In this document: piece by piece, positions 1 through 7,172 of the stretch
How the letters are laid out: the number at the start of each line of letters is the position of its first letter
How positions within the stretch are numbered: position 1 is the first letter of the stretch
Assembly: GCA_041395325.1 (NCBI GenBank)
Contig: JAWLAT010000028.1
Span: 1-64,000 of the forward strand
Length of the DNA: 64,000 bases
Direction: 5' to 3'
Source of the DNA: JAWLAT01 sp041395325
GTDB taxonomy: Bacteria; Pseudomonadota; Gammaproteobacteria; Xanthomonadales; SZUA-5
Translations under genes and position numbers: made by a program
Notes under the pieces: model-generated
The model's database searches: none
What the model saw: the letters and a program-made list of their open reading frames with translations, nothing else
What the model was told of the DNA's origin: nothing

Positions 1-447
1 CTCAATGGCGGTGTTGAGCGCTGGTTCGAGCCCATCCCCGAGTCCATCGGCACTGGCGCCATCCTGCCGCAGCTGCTGACCCAGGCGGCGGCCTGCTTCA
101 CCCCGCTGCGTCCGACGGTCAAACGCTGGCGGCTGGAGCTGCATCAGTTCCGCATCGAGGCCCACGCCGACGAGCCCGGTCAACCGACCCCTGAGGGCAG
201 TCATCGCGATGGCGTCGACTTTGTTCTGGTGTTGCTGATCAGCCGCCACAACATCGCCCGCGGCTGCACCTCGATCAGCACGCCGGACGGGCGCTCACTG
301 GGCGAGTTCACGCTCGCCGCACCGCTGGACCTGGCGCTGGTCGATGACCATCGGGTCCATCACGGTGTGACGGCGGTCGAAGCGATCGACGCCAGCCAGC
401 CGGCCTGGCGCGATGTGCTGGTGGTGACCTTCAAGGCCGACGATTGA
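1..447 (+). CDS. 2OG-Fe(II) dioxygenase family protein, C-terminal part
   Basis: The reading frame is open from the first base of the window, so the N-terminus is missing; 148 residues remain. They carry the metal-binding pattern of the PF10014-type 2-oxoglutarate/Fe(II) dioxygenases: an HxD pair in SHRDGVDF, followed by a conserved double-stranded beta-helix stretch and a distal histidine in DDHRVHHGVT. Some relatives hydroxylate free amino acids, but the substrate here cannot be told. It stops 165 bases before the next gene, so it is probably not part of the purine operon downstream. Family assignment is fairly secure; function is inference. Confidence 0.75.
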   Translation, partial: LNGGVERWFEPIPESIGTGAILPQLLTQAAACFTPLRPTVKRWRLELHQFRIEAHADEPGQPTPEGSHRDGVDFVLVLLISRHNIARGCTSISTPDGRSLGEFTLAAPLDLALVDDHRVHHGVTAVEAIDASQPAWRDVLVVTFKADD

Positions 448-612
448 GATGTCTGCCGGGCTGCCCATGGCCAGCTCAGGGGCGCTTGCGAGCACTGCAG
501 CCCCGTCGCTTCGGTCAATTGCTGCGAATCGTTTCCATTTGCCCTGCCATCGCCGCGATGCAGGGCGATGCCTCGCCCTACAATGGTGCATCTCGTTGCT
601 GCGGGTCCGGCC

Positions 613-1623
613 ATGAAGCTGCTCAAGCGCGTCTTTTTCATACTGATGTTCCTGCTGCTGGTGCTGATTGGCGTGGCCTATCTGTTGCCGCGCGAGGCCA
701 CCGCCGAACGCTCGATCGTCATCGATCGGCCGCCGGCGACGGTCTATACCGTGCTGGCCGGCCTGGACCGCTTCAATGAATGGTCGCCCTGGTTCGGTCG
801 CGACCCGGCCGCCACCTACGACTTCAGTGGCCCGGCCTGGGGCTCGGGCGCCAGCATGCGCTGGCAGGGCAACGAACAGGTCGGCGAGGGCAGCTACACG
901 ATCGTCGCCACCGAAGCCTTCGAGCGCATCGATGTGAGTCTGGACTTCGGCCCGCAGGGCATCGCCGACACCTGGTACACGCTGACGCCGGTGGGTGATG
1001 GCACGCGCGTGAACTGGGGCTTCCGCACCGACCTGGGCCTGAATCCGGCCGGCCGCTATTTCGGCCTGCTGATGGACCGTTTCGTCGGCAATGACTACGA
1101 ACAGGGCCTGGCCAAGCTGAAGACCCTGGTCGAAGGGCTGCCGGCGGCCGATTTCGGACCCTTGCAGGCCAGTGAAACCGAAGTGCAGCCGCAGGCCATC
1201 GTCTATGTGCGGCAGCGCACGGCCACCGATGCGCCAGCCATCTCCGCCGGCTATGCCGCTGGCTACATGCAGTTGCTGCCCTACATGGCCGAGAACAGCC
1301 TGCGTCAGGCGGCGCCGCCGATCGGCATCGAGATCCAGTCGGGTCCGGACGAGTACGTCTTCGATGCCGCCATCCCCGTCGATGCCCAGGCCCTGCAGCC
1401 AGCCGAGCCGATCCAGTTCGGCCACACGCCCGCTGGCGCGGTGGTGCGGGTCACCCATGTCGGCGACTATGCCGGGCTTACCGGCAGCGTCGAAGCGCTG
1501 TCCGCGTTCCTCGCTGCCCGTGGGCACCGTGGCAGCGGCCCGGTCTGGTTTGTCTTCGTCGATGACCCCACCCAGGTGGCCGCCGACGCCGTTCGCACCG
1601 AGATCTATCAGCGCTACGAGTGA
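613..1623 (+). CDS. SRPBCC (polyketide cyclase-like) plus GyrI-like domain protein, membrane-anchored
   Basis: The 336-residue protein opens with a hydrophobic helix (KRVFFILMFLLLVLIGVAYLL, roughly residues 4-24) that anchors it in the membrane or acts as an uncleaved signal. An SRPBCC helix-grip domain follows (about residues 30-170, with ERSIVIDRPPATVY and FNEWSPWF), then a GyrI/effector-binding-like domain (about 190-336). The start at MKLLKR is preferred over an in-frame ATG 45 bases upstream because it gives the normal membrane segment. Its stop overlaps the GTG start of puuE, which suggests translational coupling. No purine-specific role is known for this architecture; it may bind a small hydrophobic ligand. 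Confidence 0.7.
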   Translation: MKLLKRVFFILMFLLLVLIGVAYLLPREATAERSIVIDRPPATVYTVLAGLDRFNEWSPWFGRDPAATYDFSGPAWGSGASMRWQGNEQVGEGSYTIVATEAFERIDVSLDFGPQGIADTWYTLTPVGDGTRVNWGFRTDLGLNPAGRYFGLLMDRFVGNDYEQGLAKLKTLVEGLPAADFGPLQASETEVQPQAIVYVRQRTATDAPAISAGYAAGYMQLLPYMAENSLRQAAPPIGIEIQSGPDEYVFDAAIPVDAQALQPAEPIQFGHTPAGAVVRVTHVGDYAGLTGSVEALSAFLAARGHRGSGPVWFVFVDDPTQVAADAVRTEIYQRYE

Positions 1624-2591
1624 GCGACCAACCCACGCCCGGCCCGGCAGCGCTGTCGTTGAACACGGACTATCCCCGTGACCTGCGTGGCTATGGCGCG
1701 CATCCACCCCACCCGCAATGGCCGGGGCGGGCGCGGATCGCGCTGCAGTTCGTGCTGAATCTGGAGGAAGGCGGCGAGAACTGCGTGCTGCACGGCGATC
1801 CGGGCAGCGAGCAGTTCCTGTCCGAGATCATTGGCGCCGCCAGTTACCCGGACCGGCACCTGAGCATGGAGTCGATCTACGAGTACGGCAGCCGCGTCGG
1901 TGCCTGGCGCATCCTGCGCGAGTTCGAGCGGCGACAACTGCCGCTGACTGTCTTTGCCGTGGCGATGGCGATGCAGCGCAATCCGGAGCTGGTCGCGGCC
2001 TGTCAGCAGGCCGGACACGAACTGGCCAGTCATGGCTGGCGCTGGATCCACTATCAGCAGATCGACGAGGCGACCGAGCGCGAGCATCTGCGCCAGGCCA
2101 TCGCCATCCACACCGAACTGACCGGCTCGCCGCCGCTGGGCTGGTACACCGGCCGCGACAGCCCCAACACCCGCCGGTTGCTGGTCGAACACGGCGGCTT
2201 TGCCTACGACGCCGACTACTACGGCGACGAGCTGCCGTTCTGGACTCAGGTGCGCAGCAGCGACGGGCAATCGCATCCGCATCTGGTGGTGCCCTACACG
2301 CTGGACGCCAACGACATGCGCTTTGCCACGCCGCAAGGTTTCAATTGCGCCACGCAGTTCTACGAGTATCTGCGCGACAGCTTCGATGTGCTCTATGCCG
2401 AGGGCGAGGAGCGGCCGCGGATGCTCTCGATCGGCATGCACGGCCGCCTGCTTGGCCGGCCGGGACGATTTCTGGCGCTGCAGCGTTTTCTCGATCATGT
2501 GGCGCGCTTCGACCGCGTCTGGGTCTGTCGGCGCATTGATATCGCCCGCCACTGGCAGCAGCATTTTCCGCCGGAGTTTGCCCACGCATGA
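1620..2591 (+). CDS. puuE: Allantoinase PuuE (polysaccharide-deacetylase fold)
   Basis: This is a cofactor-independent-type allantoinase that opens the hydantoin ring of allantoin to allantoate. The 323 residues show the NodB-like fold of the PuuE family: YPRDLRGYG near the N-terminus, an NLEEGGE segment, HELASHGWRW (metal/catalytic histidine motif), YTGRDSPNTRRLL and a late SIGMHGRLLGRPGR motif. The start is GTG, overlapping the upstream TGA stop. The gene is first in a ureide operon with uraD, alc and allA, which confirms the substrate. Length is normal for the family (about 300-320). Confidence 0.92.
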   Translation: MSDQPTPGPAALSLNTDYPRDLRGYGAHPPHPQWPGRARIALQFVLNLEEGGENCVLHGDPGSEQFLSEIIGAASYPDRHLSMESIYEYGSRVGAWRILREFERRQLPLTVFAVAMAMQRNPELVAACQQAGHELASHGWRWIHYQQIDEATEREHLRQAIAIHTELTGSPPLGWYTGRDSPNTRRLLVEHGGFAYDADYYGDELPFWTQVRSSDGQSHPHLVVPYTLDANDMRFATPQGFNCATQFYEYLRDSFDVLYAEGEERPRMLSIGMHGRLLGRPGRFLALQRFLDHVARFDRVWVCRRIDIARHWQQHFPPEFAHA

Positions 2592-3115
2592 CGCTTGATG
2601 AGCTCAACCACGTCAATGCTGCGGACTTCGTTGCTGCGCTGGGCGGCATCTTCGAGCATTCACCCTGGGTCGCCGAAGCCGTGTTGCCAGCACGACCCTT
2701 TATCGACCTCAGCGCGCTGCATCGGGCCATGTGCCAGGCGGTGCAGGATGCGCCTGCCGAACGGCAGCTGGCGTTGATCCGTGCGCATCCCCAGCTGGCG
2801 AGCAAGGCGGCCGTGGCCGGTGAACTGACCGCGGCGTCGCAGTCGGAACAGTCCGGCGCCGGATTGCTGCATTGCTCTGCCGAGGAATACGCCCGCCTGC
2901 GCCAATTCAACGACGACTATCAGCAGCGCTTTGGATTTCCGTTCATTCTGGCGGTGCGCGGGCACGACCGGAGCAGCATCCTGGCCGAGCTGGCGCGTCG
3001 GCTGCAGTGCGACCCGGCCAGCGAACGGGCCACCGCGCTGACGCAGATCGAACGCATCGCGGCCTTCCGGCTGGCCGATCTGCTCGGACAGCCGCTCGCC
3101 TCACCCTCCAACTGA
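2588..3115 (+). CDS. uraD: 2-oxo-4-hydroxy-4-carboxy-5-ureidoimidazoline (OHCU) decarboxylase
   Basis: UraD decarboxylates OHCU, the labile product of 5-hydroxyisourate hydrolysis, to S-(+)-allantoin. The 175-residue all-helical protein has the family signatures FEHSPWVAEA, the catalytic histidine region IRAHPQLASKA, and SEQSGAGL followed by FNDDYQQRFGFPFILAVRG. The ATG overlaps the puuE stop by four bases (ATGA), so translation is coupled. Its presence implies an upstream urate oxidation step encoded elsewhere, since no uricase or hydroxyisourate hydrolase gene is in this window. Confidence 0.92.
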   Translation: MTLDELNHVNAADFVAALGGIFEHSPWVAEAVLPARPFIDLSALHRAMCQAVQDAPAERQLALIRAHPQLASKAAVAGELTAASQSEQSGAGLLHCSAEEYARLRQFNDDYQQRFGFPFILAVRGHDRSSILAELARRLQCDPASERATALTQIERIAAFRLADLLGQPLASPSN

Positions 3116-3134
3116 CCTCATTCGAGTTTGCCGC

Positions 3135-4118
3135 ATGCACACCACCGAACCCGACTTTGCCCGGTGCTACGTCAATCTGGCCGATGCCGGTCTGGGCGCC
3201 AAGGCACTGGCCTGCAGCGACGATTTCTTCGCCGCCATGGGCCGCATGCTCGATCCGGCCGAACCGGTGTTCGTGCCAGGGCGCTACGACGATCACGGCA
3301 AGTGGATGGACGGCTGGGAAAGCCGCCGCAAGCGCCAGGCCGGTCACGACTGGTGTGTGGTCCGGCTGGCCAGTCCCGGGCGCCTGCATGGCGTGGAGCT
3401 GGATACCCGTCACTTCACCGGCAACTATCCGCCCAGCGTCTCGCTGGAATGCGGCCTGGCCGCGGCCGAAGCAGACCCGGCCGCGATCCACTGGCAGCCG
3501 CTGCTGGGCGCCGTGCCGCTACAGGGCAACGGCCGTCACTGGTTCGACCTGAGCGATGTCGGTGAGGTCAGCCATGTGCGCGTCAATCTGCATCCGGATG
3601 GCGGTCTGGCGCGCTTGCGGCTCTACGGCCAGCCGCAGCTGCCCACCAGCGACGCGCAGTTCGATCTGGCCGCGGCGCAGTTCGGTGGCCGCGTGGTGGC
3701 CTGCAACAACGAACACTTCGGTCCGGCCAGTCGTTTGCTGCGACCTGGCCGTGGCACGCACATGGGCGATGGGTGGGAAACCCGGCGCCGGCGCGAGCCT
3801 GGATTCGACTGGTGCATCATCGAACTGGCCTGCGCCGGCATCATCGAAGCCGTCGAAGTGGACACCGCCCATTTCAAGGGCAACTTCCCGGACCGCTGCT
3901 CGATTGATGGCGCCAGCACCGACCTGCGTGATCCGGCCGCGCTGATGGCCGCGGCCATCTACTGGCCGGCTCTGCTGCCAGCGCAGCCGCTGCAAATGGA
4001 TCACCAGCAGCATTTCCGCAGTGAATTGCTGCCACATGCAGCCGTGACCCATGTGCGCTTCAACATCCATCCGGACGGTGGCGTGTCGCGCCTGCGCCTG
4101 TTGGGACGGCGTGCGTGA
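3135..4118 (+). CDS. alc: Allantoicase
   Basis: Allantoicase hydrolyses allantoate to ureidoglycolate and urea. The 327-residue protein is built from two homologous beta-sandwich (DUF/jelly-roll) repeats: WMDGWESRRKRQ...DWCVVRLA with ELDTRHFTGN in the first half, and MGDGWETRRRRE...DWCIIELA with EVDTAHFKGN in the second. Each repeat ends in a similar segment, THVRFNIHPDGGVSRLRL in the second. The gene lies 19 bases after uraD and overlaps allA by four bases, so it is the third gene of the ureide operon. Confidence 0.93.
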   Translation: MHTTEPDFARCYVNLADAGLGAKALACSDDFFAAMGRMLDPAEPVFVPGRYDDHGKWMDGWESRRKRQAGHDWCVVRLASPGRLHGVELDTRHFTGNYPPSVSLECGLAAAEADPAAIHWQPLLGAVPLQGNGRHWFDLSDVGEVSHVRVNLHPDGGLARLRLYGQPQLPTSDAQFDLAAAQFGGRVVACNNEHFGPASRLLRPGRGTHMGDGWETRRRREPGFDWCIIELACAGIIEAVEVDTAHFKGNFPDRCSIDGASTDLRDPAALMAAAIYWPALLPAQPLQMDHQQHFRSELLPHAAVTHVRFNIHPDGGVSRLRLLGRRA

Positions 4119-4615
4119 ACGCGGCAGACACCGTGTTGCCGCTGCAACCGCTGGACCGCGACCGCTTCGCGCCCTTCGGCGAGATCATCGCGATCGACCC
4201 GACGCGCGCACCTCTGATCATCAACGACGGTACTGCGCAACGCCACCACGCGTTGGCCCACATCGACGTCGATGCCGCTGGCGCCGCCGTGCTGAGTCTG
4301 TTCCGGGCACAGCCTCGCGCATTGCCCTTCCGATTGCAGATGCTGGAGCGTCATCCGCTCGGCAGTCAGGCCTTCGTGCCGCTGCACCCGCAGACGCGCT
4401 ACATCGTCGTCGTCGCGACCGCCGATCGTCGGCCGCAGGCCTTTCTGGCCCAAGGCGTGGGCATCAATCTGCAGCGCAACGTCTGGCATCACCCCTTGCT
4501 GGCGCTGGACCGGGAAAGCGACTTTCTGGTCGCCGATCGCGCCGGTCCCGGTCACAACTGCGAGGAATGCGAATTGGCCGACGGGCCCTGGTGGCTGGAA
4601 CCCCTGCCCGCCTGA
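4115..4615 (+). CDS. allA: Ureidoglycolate lyase
   Basis: AllA cleaves ureidoglycolate to glyoxylate and urea, closing the allantoin branch. The 166-residue cupin-type protein shows the family features LTPLDRDRFAPFGEII-like N-terminus (here LQPLDRDRFAPFGEIIAID), NDGTAQRHH, FRAQPRALPF, MLERHPLGSQAFVPL, and GVGINLQRNVWHHPLLAL. It starts with GTG inside the end of alc, giving coupling. The last gene of the operon; the next gene, for a cytochrome, starts 93 bases later with its own leader. Confidence 0.93.
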   Translation: MNAADTVLPLQPLDRDRFAPFGEIIAIDPTRAPLIINDGTAQRHHALAHIDVDAAGAAVLSLFRAQPRALPFRLQMLERHPLGSQAFVPLHPQTRYIVVVATADRRPQAFLAQGVGINLQRNVWHHPLLALDRESDFLVADRAGPGHNCEECELADGPWWLEPLPA

Positions 4616-4708
4616 AGAGACCCGACGACCCCGGCAGAATTCACCATGCAAGACACATGGGCTTGACCCGGTCCGGCTAAACTCTCGCCCGACCTACGTC
4701 CGGATGGA

Positions 4709-5191
4709 ATGCCCATGCCCCTGATTTCGCCCTTTCGCCTGCGCGCCCAACGCTTGGGCCTCGTCGCTGCCTTGTTGCTGGCCAGCACCAGTCTGGCGGC
4801 CCAGTCGGTCCGGCCCGATCAGGCCATCGAGTATCGGCAATCGGTCTATCAGGTGATCCTGTGGAACTTCCAGCCGCTGGGCGCGATGGCCCGCGGCCGT
4901 ATTCCCTTTGACCGCACGACCTTCCGTCGCCATGCGCAGCGCCTGGCCAATCTCAGCGGTCATTTGCTGGAGGGATTCCCGGAAGGCTCGGACAGCGGCG
5001 CCGAAACGGCGGCCAAGGCGGAGATCTGGGAGAACTGGGCCGATTTCGAAAGCAAGATGAATGACTTCCGCAAGGCTTCGCGAGAACTTGCGGTGGCCTC
5101 CCGGACGGAGGACTTCGAGGCGCTGAAGACCCGCTTCGGTGCCGTCGGCGGCACCTGCAAGGCCTGTCACGACAGCTACAAGATTGACTGA
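4709..5191 (+). CDS. Cytochrome c' (periplasmic)
   Basis: The 160-residue precursor has an N-terminal signal peptide (LRAQRLGLVAALLLASTSLAA, cleaved near residue 31). The mature protein is a four-helix bundle with the heme attachment site CKACH at the very C-terminus, the hallmark of class II cytochromes c (cytochrome c'). The family binds NO and CO at a five-coordinate heme and is linked to NO tolerance or electron transfer. A second ATG two codons downstream is an equally good start. It is followed by a strong terminator and a convergent b-type cytochrome gene. Confidence 0.88.
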   Translation: MPMPLISPFRLRAQRLGLVAALLLASTSLAAQSVRPDQAIEYRQSVYQVILWNFQPLGAMARGRIPFDRTTFRRHAQRLANLSGHLLEGFPEGSDSGAETAAKAEIWENWADFESKMNDFRKASRELAVASRTEDFEALKTRFGAVGGTCKACHDSYKID

Positions 5192-5215
5192 GCAGCTCGG
5201 TTCGGGATGCCAATC

Positions 5216-5247
5216 AAGGCCGGGCAATGCCCGGCCTTGTTGTTTTT
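5216..5247 (+). terminator. Rho-independent terminator after cytochrome c' gene
   Basis: A perfect 10-bp GC-rich stem (AAGGCCGGGC paired with GCCCGGCCTT) with an AAT loop is followed by a T-rich tract, 24 bases after the stop codon. It probably also serves the convergent cytochrome b gene in part. Confidence 0.85.
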
Positions 5248-5289
5248 GAGATCAAGCATTCAGCCAGCGGTGCTCGTTCCCGAACTGCC

Positions 5290-5949
5290 CTAGAGAAACA
5301 GCGCCGGTGCGTTGCTGATCACATAGACGCTCGCCAATGCGATGAGCAGAACCACGGCGAAGCGCCACCACGGAAAAGCCTCGGCTGCCTGTTCGGATTG
5401 ACCCTGCTGACGCCCATGCAGCATGGCCGGGATCAGGTTCCGACCGCGCAGCAGGTACCAGAGGATCGCCAGCAGATGCAGGGCGATCAGTCCGAGCAAT
5501 GCCCAGAACGCCTGATCATGAACACGATGCGCCAGACGCTGGAGGTCCCGACCGGCAAAGTCGTAGAGCGGACCGAACCATTCGATGTCATCGTAGTTGA
5601 ACAGACCGCTGCTGACCTGGACCAGCACGGCCAGCAACAGCATCAAGGTGGCCCAGCCGGCTAGTGGCGAATGCCCCACCCAGGCGCGCGCCTGCGCGCT
5701 GCCGCCGCGCAGATAGGCGATGACGGCGCCGGGGCCGCGAAGAAAGCTGGCAAAGCGCGAATGGCGGGTGCCGGCGATGCCCCACAACAGGCGAAACAGC
5801 ACCAGACCCAGTGCCAGATAGCCAAAGCGGAAATGCCATTCCATGTCCAGCCAGCCCAGCTCGGCCGTGCCATAGGCACCAACGATGGCCACCGCCAGTC
5901 CCCAGTGACACAGGCGCAAGGGCCAGTCCCAGACCTGTATTGATGTCAT
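5290..5949 (-). CDS. Cytochrome b561-family membrane protein
   Basis: The 219-residue integral membrane protein starts with VWDWPLRLCHWGLA, the usual opening of bacterial cytochrome b561/Ni-Fe hydrogenase b-type subunits. It has about four or five transmembrane helices. Histidines in CHWGLA, WHFRFGYLALG, GHSPLAGW and ALHLLAILW are the likely heme b ligands. Such proteins pass quinol electrons to periplasmic partners. It lies convergent to the cytochrome c' gene with only about 100 bases between, so a functional pairing is plausible but not shown. Confidence 0.82.
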   Translation of the reverse strand: MTSIQVWDWPLRLCHWGLAVAIVGAYGTAELGWLDMEWHFRFGYLALGLVLFRLLWGIAGTRHSRFASFLRGPGAVIAYLRGGSAQARAWVGHSPLAGWATLMLLLAVLVQVSSGLFNYDDIEWFGPLYDFAGRDLQRLAHRVHDQAFWALLGLIALHLLAILWYLLRGRNLIPAMLHGRQQGQSEQAAEAFPWWRFAVVLLIALASVYVISNAPALFL

Positions 5950-6003
5950 TTGACCTCCAGCAGACTGCGATCGGTGTGGTGGCAGCGAGGATGGCGCGCT
6001 GCC

Positions 6004-6009
6004 TATACT
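6004..6009 (+). promoter_or_regulatory. Possible -10 box (TATACT) for the dodecin gene
   Basis: TATACT lies 46 bases before the dodecin ATG in an otherwise GC-rich stretch. No convincing -35 box is seen at the right spacing, so this is a weak prediction. Confidence 0.3.
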
Positions 6010-6054
6010 GCGCGCGGACTTTTTCGTCCATCTCTGTCAACGAGGGAGCACAGC

Positions 6055-6300
6055 ATGTCCGTCGCCAAGATTATCGAAATCACTTCCGCCTCGCCGTCGG
6101 GTTTCGAGGACGCGATCGCCCGCGGCATCGCCCGCGCCTCCGAAACCGTCAGCGGCATCCAGGGCGCCTGGGTGGCCGAACAGAAGGTGGTGGTCCGCGA
6201 TGGCAAGGTCGTCGAGTACCGCGTCACCCTGAAGGTCACCTTCGTGCTTGGCGGCGACGAGCCGGTGACGGCGAAGAAGGTGGGCAAGCGCAAGAAGTGA
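6055..6300 (+). CDS. Dodecin family flavin-binding protein
   Basis: The 81-residue protein matches the dodecin fold: MSVAKIIEITSASPSGFEDAI, then RASETVSGIQGAWVAEQ and a beta strand pair VEYRVTLKVTFVL. Dodecins assemble into a hollow dodecamer that stores or buffers flavins; a tryptophan in the GAWV position stacks on the flavin. The start was taken at MSVAKI, 14 bases after a GAGGGA ribosome-binding site; frames upstream have no such signal. It appears monocistronic, with a hairpin right after the stop. Confidence 0.9.
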   Translation: MSVAKIIEITSASPSGFEDAIARGIARASETVSGIQGAWVAEQKVVVRDGKVVEYRVTLKVTFVLGGDEPVTAKKVGKRKK

Positions 6301-6308
6301 TGTTTGCA

Positions 6309-6333
6309 GGAGCCGGGTGATTCGCCCGGCTCC
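6309..6333 (+). terminator. Hairpin after dodecin gene, likely terminator
   Basis: A 9-bp stem (GGAGCCGGG with CCCGGCTCC) lies eight bases after the dodecin stop. There is no long T-tract, so termination efficiency is uncertain. Confidence 0.55.
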
Positions 6334-6371
6334 CGCACCGCCCACCGGTGGTCCGTCTGACCGCCGTCAGG

Positions 6372-7172
6372 TCACTCTCCCTGCAGCCAATCCAGCGCCC
6401 CACGCAGCAGGGATTCGAGCAGTTCCTGCGCCGCTGCCGCACGCGCCGCATCCCAGGCAAAAGGCGGATCCTCATCCATGTAGCAGATCTGGCTCAGTTC
6501 CAGTTGCACCGCGTGGATGCCCTCGGCCGGTTGTCCATATTGCCGGGTGATGTAGCCGCCCTGAAAGCGGCCATTCAGCACGCTGCTCCAGCGGCCATCG
6601 GCGGCCACGATCGCCGCCAGACGTTCGCCCAGACCAGCGCCCGCGCTGCGACCGCCGGCGGTGCCGAAATTGAAGTCCGTCAGCCGGCCCTCGAAGAACA
6701 GGGGACAGACGCTGCGGATCGAGTGGCCCTCCCACAGCAGCACTCGGCCGAACCGAGTTCGCAGGCGTGCCAGTTCGTCGGCGAGCGCCTGGTGATAGGG
6801 GCGCCAATAGGTCTGCACGCGCTCGGCCACCTCGGTCGGCGTCGGCTCGCCACCGCTCTGATAGAGGGGTTCTTCGGCGAAGCTGATCAGCGGACACAAA
6901 CCGGTTTCGCGGCGACCGGGATACAGCGGCGCGCCATCGGCCGGGCGATTCAGATCGACCACGTAGCGGGAATACTCGGGCCGCAGCAGACTCGCGCCCA
7001 AGGCACGGGCCGCCGGTGCATAGAGTTGGCCGACATGCCAATCGGTGTCGGCCACCCGCAAGGCCGCGGCGGTCAGGCGCGGCCGCAGTGACTCGGGCAG
7101 CGCCGTCCCGTCGTGCGGCAGGCTGATCAGCAAGGGAACCCGCCCCTGTTCAAGGTGATAGTTCGTGTTCAT
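6372..7172 (-). CDS. hutG: N-formylglutamate amidohydrolase
   Basis: The 266-residue protein matches the N-formylglutamate deformylase family that ends histidine degradation by releasing formate from N-formylglutamate. Visible motifs are LISLPHDGTALPESL (metal ligand region), DTDWHVGQLY, RYVVDLNRP, WRPYHQALADEL, LLWEGHSIRS and GGYITRQYG, ending with HAVQLELSQICYMDE. The start MNTNYHLEQG lies inside the end of comEC (23-base overlap). No other hut genes are nearby. Frames upstream of this ATG only mirror comEC, so they are not part of the gene. Confidence 0.87.
   Translation of the reverse strand: MNTNYHLEQGRVPLLISLPHDGTALPESLRPRLTAAALRVADTDWHVGQLYAPAARALGASLLRPEYSRYVVDLNRPADGAPLYPGRRETGLCPLISFAEEPLYQSGGEPTPTEVAERVQTYWRPYHQALADELARLRTRFGRVLLWEGHSIRSVCPLFFEGRLTDFNFGTAGGRSAGAGLGERLAAIVAADGRWSSVLNGRFQGGYITRQYGQPAEGIHAVQLELSQICYMDEDPPFAWDAARAAAAQELLESLLRGALDWLQGE

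Noticed and set aside
295..1707. 470-codon open frame on the minus strand across the dioxygenase and SRPBCC genes
   Set aside because: It is antisense to recognisable domains and reads through arginine/alanine-rich noise.
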